Assembly: GCA_020431545.1 (NCBI GenBank)
Contig: JAGQIB010000267.1
Span: forward strand, 1 to 8,613
Reading direction: 5' to 3'
Source of the DNA: Gemmatimonadota bacterium
GTDB taxonomy: Bacteria; ARS69
DNA: 8,613 nucleotides
Shown here: positions 1 through 5,907 of the stretch, one piece after another
How the letters are laid out: each line of letters begins with the position of its first letter
Position numbering within the stretch: the stretch's first letter is position 1
The notes under the pieces: model-generated
The model's input: the letters and a program-made list of their open reading frames with translations, nothing else
Database searches by the model: none
Told to the model about the DNA's origin: nothing
Position numbers and translations under genes: made by a program

Positions 1-2
1 TG

Positions 3-1679
3 GTGCTCGTGGTCGCGGCGGACGAGGGAGCCATGCCGCAGACGCGCGAGCACCTGGACATCATCGACTTCCTCGGCGTGGAGCACGGCGTGGTCGCGCT
101 CACGAAGGCGGATCTCGTGGATGAGGAGACGCGCGAGATCGCCGCCCTCGACGTGGAGGAGGCGCTGGCCGGCACCGTCCTCGCGAACGCTCCGATCCTT
201 CCGGTGAGCGGCACGACCGGCGAAGGGATTCCCGAGCTGCGCGAGAAACTCGTGGAGCTCGCCGCCCGCGTCCCGGCGCGCTCCGACGAGGGGCCGTACC
301 GTCTCCCCGTGGATCGTGCGTTCGTGATGGAGGGATTCGGCACCGTGGTCACCGGCACCGGATTCAGCGGGCGGGTGAAGGTCGGCGATCGCCTCGACGT
401 CCTTCCCGCCGGCAAGTCGATCCGCGTGCGACGTCTTCAGGTGCACGGCAAGGAGGTCGAGGTCGCGCGCGCGGGGGAGCGGACGGCACTCGCGCTCCAC
501 GGTGTCACCAAGGACGAGATCCCGCGCGGACAACAGCTCGTGACGCCGGAGTCGCTGTTCGCCACGTCGATGATCGACGTGCGCGTCCGCTGCTCGCCGC
601 GCTGGGTGCGACCGATCCGCAACCGCGAACGCGTGCGCTTCCACCTCGGCTCGTCCGAGGATCTCGCCCGCATCATCCTCCTGGATCGCGACGAGCTCGG
701 GCCGGGCGAGGACTGTCTCGCCCAGCTCCGATTCGAGACGCCGATCGTTCCGGCACTCGGCGACCGCTTCGTGCTCCGCTCGTACTCGCCGCTGCACACG
801 ATGGCGGGCGGCACGATCGTGGACCCGCGTCCCACGAAGCACCGCCGCTTCCGCGACGACGAGCTCGAGTCGATCGAGCGCCGTGAAGGCGGCGGGTCGC
901 TCGGACTCCTGCTGGAGACCGTGGTCGAATCGGGACTGGCCGGCGTGAAGACGAAGGACCTCGTGGAGGCGACGTCGCTGGCCCGCGCCGACGTGGACGC
1001 GGCCGTCGCCGCGGAGACCGAGCGCGGGACGCTGCGCGTGGCCGGCAACGGTCGTATCTTCTCCGCCGACGTCTGGCGAATCGCGCGCCGCACGATCCTC
1101 GAGGAGTGCGGGCGCTACCGGGATCGCTGGCCGCTGCGCTGGGGGCCCACGCGCGAGGAGCTGCGAGGTCTGCTCGGTCAGGGCGCCACGATCGCCGTGA
1201 TCGGCGAGCTCGTGGCCCAGCTCGCGGCGGAGGGCGAGGTCCGGCTCGCCGGCGAGAAAGTGCGCGCGGGCGGCGGCGAGATCGTGTTCGAGGGGCCCGC
1301 GGCCGTCGAGCGCGATCGCATCGCGTCCGCGTTCCGCCGGGGAGGCATGACGCCGCCCGGTCTGTCCGAGGTTCTGTCCGCCGGCGCGAACGGCGTGACG
1401 AGCGAGGTCGTGAGTGCGCTCGTGGACTCGGGCGAGCTCGCGAAGATCACCGAGGAGATCCTGTTCCACCGCGAGTCGTTCGAGCGCGCGGTGAACGCGT
1501 TGCGGATCATCTTCGCGCGCGACGGAAACATCACCGTCGGCGCGTTCCGCGACGAGCTCGGCATCTCCCGCAAGTACGCCGTTCCCCTGCTCGAGCACTT
1601 CGACGCGCTCCGTCTCACGCGGCGCGACGGCGACGTGCGCATCCTCCGTCAACCCTCCCAAGAGGAGACGACCGAATGA
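3..1679 (+). CDS. selB: Selenocysteine-specific translation elongation factor SelB, 5'-truncated by the window edge
   Basis: SelB is a cytoplasmic GTPase that delivers Sec-tRNA(Sec) to ribosomes paused at UGA codons followed by a SECIS element. The visible 558 residues begin after the P-loop and G3 motifs, which lie upstream of the window. Still visible are the G3-flanking MPQTREHL stretch (about residues 11-18), the G4 motif TKAD (34-37) and the G5 motif SGTTG (69-73). An EF-Tu-like domain II follows (about 98-180, with GFGTVVTGT at 111-119), then domain III to about 280. The rest, about 300-556, is the winged-helix array typical of SelB; its last module (FRDELGISRKYAVPLLEHFD) matches the mRNA-binding winged helix. 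The reading frame is open to the edge, so this is a partial gene and not a broken one. Its TGA stop overlaps the next ATG by 4 nt. Neither selA, selD, selC nor a selenoprotein is visible here. The family assignment is very secure. Confidence 0.96.
   Translation: MLVVAADEGAMPQTREHLDIIDFLGVEHGVVALTKADLVDEETREIAALDVEEALAGTVLANAPILPVSGTTGEGIPELREKLVELAARVPARSDEGPYRLPVDRAFVMEGFGTVVTGTGFSGRVKVGDRLDVLPAGKSIRVRRLQVHGKEVEVARAGERTALALHGVTKDEIPRGQQLVTPESLFATSMIDVRVRCSPRWVRPIRNRERVRFHLGSSEDLARIILLDRDELGPGEDCLAQLRFETPIVPALGDRFVLRSYSPLHTMAGGTIVDPRPTKHRRFRDDELESIERREGGGSLGLLLETVVESGLAGVKTKDLVEATSLARADVDAAVAAETERGTLRVAGNGRIFSADVWRIARRTILEECGRYRDRWPLRWGPTREELRGLLGQGATIAVIGELVAQLAAEGEVRLAGEKVRAGGGEIVFEGPAAVERDRIASAFRRGGMTPPGLSEVLSAGANGVTSEVVSALVDSGELAKITEEILFHRESFERAVNALRIIFARDGNITVGAFRDELGISRKYAVPLLEHFDALRLTRRDGDVRILRQPSQEETTE
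1662..1667 (+). promoter_or_regulatory. Ribosome binding site of the S9D peptidase gene
   Basis: GAGGAG lies 8 nt before the ATG at 1676, inside the 3' end of selB. It decides the start: the peptidase frame stays open far upstream, to about 1106, but only the 1676 ATG has a strong Shine-Dalgarno and is followed at once by a signal peptide. Confidence 0.8.
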
Positions 1680-4120
1680 ACCGAATCGCGAGGATCGTCG
1701 CGTGTCTCGCGCCGGTGCTGCTCCTCGGCGCCGTGGCCTGGGCCGGCGACACCGACCCGATCTACCGGGTCCCCGATCAGACGCTCGTGGACATCGTCGA
1801 CGCGCCGCCCACGCCCTGGGCTTCCCTGTCGCCGGATCGCGAGACCATGTTGCTCGTGGAACAGCCGAGTCTGCCCTCGATCGCCGAGCTGTCCGACGAG
1901 GAGCTCCGTCTCGCGGGCTACCGCATCAACCCGCGCCTCTTCGGGCCGAGCCGCTCGCGGCCGGATTCCGGGCTCGAGCTGCTGGACGTCGCGAGCGGCA
2001 AGAAGCGCGACGTGAAGGGCCTGCCCGAGAACGTGCGCCTCGACAATCCGACCTGGGCGCCGGACGGCTCCCGCGTGGCGTTCACGGTGGCGGCCGAGGA
2101 AGGCCATGAACTCTGGGTCCTCGACGTGAAGAAGGCGAAGGCCTCCCGGCTCACCGGCCCCGTGCTGAACCTGTGCGCGGGGGCGTCCCCCGAATGGTCG
2201 GCCGACGGCAAGAGCGTCTACTGCACGGTGAAGCCGGAGAACCTCGGGGCGGCGCCCGTGGAGAACCGCGTGCCGACCGGCCCCGTCATCCAGGAGAACC
2301 TGGGCGAGAAGGCGCCGAACCGGACCTACCAGGACCTCCTGACGAACGCCTTCACGGAGATGCAGTTCGACTACTACTTCACGTCCCAGCTCGCCCGGGT
2401 GGACCTCTCGGGCAAGCTGAGCCGCCTCTCCGAGCCGCTCGTGATCGACTCGTTCGAGCCGTCTCCGGACGGGAATTACGTATTGGTCCAGTCCATCCAC
2501 CGGCCCTATTCCTATCTGGTACCGGCCGAACGGTTCCCCCGTACGGTCGAGGTCCTGGACACGAAGGGCGCGCGCGTGGCGCTGGTGGCGGATCTGCCGC
2601 TCCACGAGAACGTGCCGATCGCGTTCGGAAGCGTTCCCACCGGGCCCCGGGATCACGCCTGGCGGAACGACGCACCGGCCACGCTGGTCTGGGTCGAGGC
2701 TCTCGACGGGGGCGACGCGGCCGCCGAGGCGGAGAAGCGGGATCGCCTCTTCGTGCAGGATGCGCCCTTCACGGGAGAACCCCGGCCGTGGCTGGATCTG
2801 GATCTTCGGTACGGCGGCACGCAGTGGGGCACGGGCGACGTGGCGCTCGTCTCCACCTGGTGGTGGGCCACGCGGCGCACGCAGACCTTCATCGCGTCGC
2901 CCGATCGTCCGCAGAACCCGCCCGTGCTCCTGTGGGATCGATCGTGGCAGGACCGCTACTCGGATCCCGGGAATCCGGTCATGGATCGAAATGCCTGGGG
3001 GCGCCAAGTGTTGCGCCTCGACGGCAACGTGATCTCGCTCACGGGGACGGGCGCCTCGGACGAGGGCGACCGGCCGTTCTACGACACGCTCGATCTCGTC
3101 ACGAAGGAAACGAAACGTCACTTCCGCTCCGAGGCGCCGTACTACGAGCGCCCGGTGGTCCCGATCGGAAACGGTCAGGTCATCACGCGGCGGGAGTCGG
3201 TGGACGAGGTCCCGAACTACTTCGTGCGCGACCTGCGCTCCGGGGATCTGCGTCAGCTCACGCACTTCCCCCATCCTTCGCCCCAGCTCGCCGGACTCAC
3301 GAAGGAGCTCGTGAAGTACACGCGCGCGGACGGCGTGCCGCTGACGGGCACGTTGTACCTGCCGCCCGGCTACGATCGCGAGAAGGACGGCGCGCTCCCC
3401 TGCGTGATGTGGGCGTATCCCACGGAGTACAAGAGCGCGGACGACGCGGGACAGGTGCGCGACTCCCCGTATCGGTTCGATCGCGTGGGCTGGTGGTCGC
3501 CGCTGCTGTTCCTCACGCAGGGCTACTGCGTGCTGGACGATCCCTCGATGCCGATCATCGGCGAGGGGGACGAGGAGCCGAACGACACGTTCCGCGAGCA
3601 GCTGGTTTCGTCGGCGCAGGCGGCGGTGGACTACGTGGTGGAACGCGGTGTGGCGCAGCGCGATGCGATCGCGATCGGCGGTCACAGCTACGGCGCGTTC
3701 ATGACGGCGAACCTGCTCGCGCACTCGGACCTGTTCGCGGCGGGCATCGCGCGGAGCGGAGCGTACAACCGCACGCTGACGCCCTTCGGGTTCCAGTCCG
3801 AGGAGCGCTCGCTGTGGGAGGCGCCGGAGATCTACTTCTCGATGTCGCCGTTCATGCACGCGGAGAAGGTGAACGAACCGCTGCTCCTGATCCACGGCGA
3901 CTCGGACAACAACTCCGGGACGTTTCCGATGCAGAGCGAGCGGTACTTCGACGCGCTCAAGGGCCAGGGCGCGGTCGCCCGGCTCGTGATGCTGCCGAAG
4001 GAGAGCCACGGCTACCGCGCGCGGGAGTCGATCCTGCACATGCTGTGGGAGCAGGAGGAGTGGCTCGACCGCTACGTGAAGCGGGACGTCCGGAGCGAGG
4101 AGCCGGCGTCGACGCGATGA
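1676..4120 (+). CDS. Secreted S9D-type glutamyl endopeptidase (prolyl oligopeptidase family)
   Basis: This 814-residue serine peptidase has an N-terminal beta-propeller-like region and a C-terminal alpha/beta-hydrolase domain from about residue 547. The triad is visible: Ser671 in GGHSYG, Asp744 in HGDSDNN (the fourth position after the His, as in DPP4), and His778 in ESHGY. The block after the Ser (FMTANLLAHSDLFAAGIARS, then GAYNRTLTPFGFQ) and the IIGEGDEEPND stretch closely match, from memory, the plant chloroplast glutamyl endopeptidase CGEP (MEROPS S9D), which cleaves after Glu. A basic n-region, a hydrophobic core and an AWA cleavage site after residue 23 indicate Sec export to the periplasm or beyond; no lipobox is seen. 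The length fits the family. The gene overlaps selB and the following acetyltransferase gene by 4 nt each, so coupled translation is likely. Family and triad are secure; Glu specificity is inferred from similarity. Confidence 0.92.
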   Translation: MNRIARIVACLAPVLLLGAVAWAGDTDPIYRVPDQTLVDIVDAPPTPWASLSPDRETMLLVEQPSLPSIAELSDEELRLAGYRINPRLFGPSRSRPDSGLELLDVASGKKRDVKGLPENVRLDNPTWAPDGSRVAFTVAAEEGHELWVLDVKKAKASRLTGPVLNLCAGASPEWSADGKSVYCTVKPENLGAAPVENRVPTGPVIQENLGEKAPNRTYQDLLTNAFTEMQFDYYFTSQLARVDLSGKLSRLSEPLVIDSFEPSPDGNYVLVQSIHRPYSYLVPAERFPRTVEVLDTKGARVALVADLPLHENVPIAFGSVPTGPRDHAWRNDAPATLVWVEALDGGDAAAEAEKRDRLFVQDAPFTGEPRPWLDLDLRYGGTQWGTGDVALVSTWWWATRRTQTFIASPDRPQNPPVLLWDRSWQDRYSDPGNPVMDRNAWGRQVLRLDGNVISLTGTGASDEGDRPFYDTLDLVTKETKRHFRSEAPYYERPVVPIGNGQVITRRESVDEVPNYFVRDLRSGDLRQLTHFPHPSPQLAGLTKELVKYTRADGVPLTGTLYLPPGYDREKDGALPCVMWAYPTEYKSADDAGQVRDSPYRFDRVGWWSPLLFLTQGYCVLDDPSMPIIGEGDEEPNDTFREQLVSSAQAAVDYVVERGVAQRDAIAIGGHSYGAFMTANLLAHSDLFAAGIARSGAYNRTLTPFGFQSEERSLWEAPEIYFSMSPFMHAEKVNEPLLLIHGDSDNNSGTFPMQSERYFDALKGQGAVARLVMLPKESHGYRARESILHMLWEQEEWLDRYVKRDVRSEEPASTR
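4097..4102 (+). promoter_or_regulatory. Distant Shine-Dalgarno for the GNAT gene
   Basis: GAGGAG lies 14 nt before the ATG at 4117, longer than the 5-8 nt spacing at the other genes here. With the 4-nt ATGA overlap, initiation probably relies partly on ribosomes terminating on the peptidase gene. Confidence 0.5.
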
Positions 4121-4737
4121 TCCGGAACGTCGAGCCCGTCGTCCTCGAGGGAGAACTCGTGCGTCTCGCCCCGCTCCGGGCGGAGCACGTGGACGATCTC
4201 GCGGGCGTCGGGCTCGACCCCCGCATCTGGACCTGGGGCCACCCTCTGGCCGACCGCTCGGATGTGGAGCGCTACGTGAACACGGCCCTTCAGTGGCAGG
4301 CGGCGGGCACCGCGATCCCGTTCGTCACCGTGTCCCGCACGACAGGAAAAATTGTCGGCAGTACTCGGTTCGCCGCGATCGACCGCGAGAATCGACGCGC
4401 GGAGATCGGCTGGACCTGGCTCAGTCCCTCCTGCTGGCGAACGGGGATCAATACCGAAGCCAAGCTGTTGATGCTGAGACACGCGTTTCAGACCTGGGGC
4501 TGCCGGCGGGTCGAGTTCAAGACGGACTCCCTGAACGACCGCTCCCGGACCGCCATCGCTCGACTGGGCGCTTCCTTCGAGGGTATCTTGCGGAATCACA
4601 TGGTCACGCCCACCGAACGGATGCGGCACACCGCCTACTACAGCATTCTCGACGACGAGTGGCCCGACGTGGAACGTCGGCTGCTTTCCTTCCTCGCCCG
4701 GCCCGGGCGAGACGAAAAGACCGAGGAGCTATCCTGA
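4117..4737 (+). CDS. GNAT-family N-acetyltransferase, RimJ/RimL-like
   Basis: This is a 206-residue cytoplasmic protein with no signal peptide or membrane segment. The opening VVLEGELVRLAPLRAEHVDDL is the usual first strand and helix of RimJ/RimL-type acetyltransferases (COG1670). The acetyl-CoA pyrophosphate loop is the region CWRTGINTEAK (residues 106-116), after the strand EIGWTWLSP. LNDRSRTAIARLGA (139-152) and the following EGILRNHMV are the conserved C-terminal half of the fold. It should transfer acetyl from acetyl-CoA to an amino group. The substrate cannot be read from the sequence: ribosomal protein N-termini, other proteins and small amines are all possible. It overlaps the peptidase gene by 4 nt and the lipoprotein gene by 1 nt. 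Codon use in the middle (about 4340-4500, for example ACA GGA AAA ATT) is slightly less GC-rich than its neighbours, too weak a signal to claim transfer. Confidence 0.88.
   Translation: MIRNVEPVVLEGELVRLAPLRAEHVDDLAGVGLDPRIWTWGHPLADRSDVERYVNTALQWQAAGTAIPFVTVSRTTGKIVGSTRFAAIDRENRRAEIGWTWLSPSCWRTGINTEAKLLMLRHAFQTWGCRRVEFKTDSLNDRSRTAIARLGASFEGILRNHMVTPTERMRHTAYYSILDDEWPDVERRLLSFLARPGRDEKTEELS
4693..4711 (+). other. Perfect 8-bp GC-rich inverted repeat before the lipoprotein gene
   Basis: CTCGCCCG (4693-4700) pairs perfectly with CGGGCGAG (4704-4711) across a GCC loop. It lies in the last codons of the acetyltransferase gene and ends 11 nt before the lipoprotein Shine-Dalgarno. No U-run follows on either strand, so it is not a standard intrinsic terminator. 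It could stabilise or process the mRNA, or affect lipoprotein translation. In GC-rich coding DNA it could also be chance. Confidence 0.45.
4723..4728 (+). promoter_or_regulatory. Ribosome binding site of the lipoprotein gene
   Basis: GAGGAG lies 8 nt before the ATG at 4737, in the last codons of the acetyltransferase gene. It fixes the lipoprotein start; translation from this ATG gives a proper lipoprotein signal peptide. Confidence 0.8.
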
Positions 4738-5852
4738 TGAGAACCGCGCTTCCCCTCGCCGCCCCCGGATTCGCCCTTCTTGCCGTTCTCTGGCTCGGCG
4801 GGTGCAATCAGGACGACATCAAGTCGTACGAGGCTCCCAAGGACTCGGCCCCGGCGGCCTCCGCTCCCATGGGCGGGGGGATGATGACCGGAAACGCAAC
4901 GCCGCCGTCCCTTCCGCACTGGACGGCCCCGAGCGGGTGGGAGGAGCTCCCGGGTTCCGGCATGCGCTATGCAACGTTCCTTCCGGAGCCTCCGGATACG
5001 TCCTTGGCGGTCCGAGTCACCCCCCTGGGGATGATGGCGAACGACCCGCTGTCCAACGCGAACCGCTGGGCTGGTCAGATCGGGCTCCCCCCGATGGACG
5101 AGGCCGGCCTCGCGAAGGTCTCGCACAAGATTCCCGTGGGGGATTCCGAGGGGCTGATCATCGACCTGCTCGGGAATGCCGAAGAAGGGCAAGTGGCGGA
5201 TCGAATCCTCGCCGCGATCGTGGAGGGCGGTGACCGGGTGTGGTTCCTGATGCTGCCCGGCCCGAAGGACCGGGTGCAGAAGCACGCGAAGGGCTTCGAG
5301 GACCTCGTGAAGTCGATCCGGTTCCACGGCGCGACCGGGATGCCCATGGGTCATCCGGACATCAGTGGGGTCGGCGACGGGATGGGCGCGCCCGCCGACG
5401 GCGGCATGGGGTCGATGGGCGGCGGCATGGCCGGCTCGGCGGGAGGGGCCGGAGAGCACTTCACGTACACCGCGCCCGCCGGCTGGAAGGAAGTGCCCTC
5501 GGACGTGCAATTCCGGGATCTCACGCTGCAGGCGGGATCGGCGGAAGTCACCGTGACGAAGTTCCCCGGGAGTGTGGGCGGACTTCTGATGAACGTGAAT
5601 CGCTGGCGCGGCCAGGTCGGACTGTCGCCGGTACAGGATCTTTCGCAGCAGCCGCTGACGGATCGGAAGGTCGCGGGCGGCGCGGCCCAGCGGCTGGACC
5701 TGGTGGGATCCGACGGCAAGGCGATGGCGGTGGTCATCGTGCCGCGCGGTGCACTCACCTGGTTCCTGAAGATCTCCGGCTCCGCCGAGGAGCTGAAAGC
5801 GCAGGGAGAGTCCTTCGATCGGTTCGTGGACTCCGCAGGCTTCACGGAGTAG
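4737..5852 (+). CDS. Lipoprotein with two tandem copies of an uncharacterised TAPxGW / NRWxGQxGL domain
   Basis: This 371-residue protein has a lipoprotein signal peptide ending in lipobox LGGC, with the lipidated Cys at 23. Asn at +2 does not act as the Asp-type inner-membrane retention signal, so outer-membrane sorting is possible. A flexible Ala/Pro/Met/Gly segment follows to about residue 60. Two copies of one domain come next: residues 62-197 and 244-369. Each opens with (W/Y)TAPxGW, has N-x-N-R-W-x-G-Q-x-G-L (107-117 and 286-296), then a strand pair ending in V-W-F-L or T-W-F-L-K, and closes with a helix leading to F-x-x-(F/L)-V. The copies are joined by a Met/Gly-rich linker (198-243). 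I do not recognise a named family. From memory, similar proteins occur near ResB genes in Planctomycetota and Verrucomicrobiota, which would fit an envelope role linked to cytochrome c assembly, but that is inference. It ends with TAG, unlike the four other complete stops here, which are TGA. Confidence 0.85.
   Translation: MRTALPLAAPGFALLAVLWLGGCNQDDIKSYEAPKDSAPAASAPMGGGMMTGNATPPSLPHWTAPSGWEELPGSGMRYATFLPEPPDTSLAVRVTPLGMMANDPLSNANRWAGQIGLPPMDEAGLAKVSHKIPVGDSEGLIIDLLGNAEEGQVADRILAAIVEGGDRVWFLMLPGPKDRVQKHAKGFEDLVKSIRFHGATGMPMGHPDISGVGDGMGAPADGGMGSMGGGMAGSAGGAGEHFTYTAPAGWKEVPSDVQFRDLTLQAGSAEVTVTKFPGSVGGLLMNVNRWRGQVGLSPVQDLSQQPLTDRKVAGGAAQRLDLVGSDGKAMAVVIVPRGALTWFLKISGSAEELKAQGESFDRFVDSAGFTE
4920..5327 (+). 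repeat. Domain copy 1 of the duplicated lipoprotein
   Basis: This codes for residues 62-197, from WTAPSGW to SIRFH. It aligns with copy 2 over the full length at protein level: TAPxGW at 63-68 against 245-250, and NxNRWxGQxGL at 107-117 against 286-296. The DNA copies are diverged, so the duplication is old. Confidence 0.85.
5466..5843 (+). repeat. Domain copy 2 of the duplicated lipoprotein
   Basis: This codes for residues 244-369, from YTAPAGW to DSAGF. It is about 10 residues shorter than copy 1, mostly in the stretch after the NRWxGQxGL motif. It carries MNVNRWRGQVGL where copy 1 has SNANRWAGQIGL. Confidence 0.85.
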
Positions 5853-5885
5853 CGACCCCGCGGACGCGACCGCCGGGATCACTGC

Positions 5886-5899
5886 TCCCCGCACGGGGA
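5886..5899 (+). promoter_or_regulatory. Small hairpin containing the probable resB Shine-Dalgarno
   Basis: In the 55-nt gap between lipoprotein and resB (5853-5907), TCCCC (5886-5890) can pair with GGGGA (5895-5899) across a GCAC loop. GGGGA is also the only plausible ribosome binding site, 8 nt before the resB ATG at 5908. Pairing would hide it. No promoter-like -35/-10 pair or U-tract terminator is visible in this gap. Confidence 0.45.
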
Positions 5900-5907
5900 A
5901 ACCGCTC

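Noticed and set aside
3..200. SelB lacking its P-loop and G3 motif as a possible degenerate gene
   Set aside because: The missing part would lie upstream of base 1; the frame is open to the edge, so this is truncation by the window.
1106..1675. N-terminal extension of the peptidase frame upstream of 1676
   Set aside because: It overlaps selB in another frame, is Arg-rich and featureless, and would bury the signal peptide. The Shine-Dalgarno at 1662-1667 supports the 1676 start.
1649..4039. Very long open frame (about 796 codons) on the minus strand opposite the peptidase gene
   Set aside because: Arg/His-rich, low-complexity translation with no recognisable domain. It mirrors a clearly real, family-matching + strand gene and is a typical GC-rich antisense shadow.
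4118..4120. Peptidase TGA as a possible selenocysteine codon, since the organism has SelB
   Set aside because: The protein already ends at the normal length of the family, the following in-frame codons give a featureless Ser/Arg-rich run, and the TGA overlaps a real start codon.
4693..4711. Stem-loop as an intrinsic terminator
   Set aside because: No T-run follows on either strand; the downstream bases are GACGAAAAG, and translation into the next gene continues at once.
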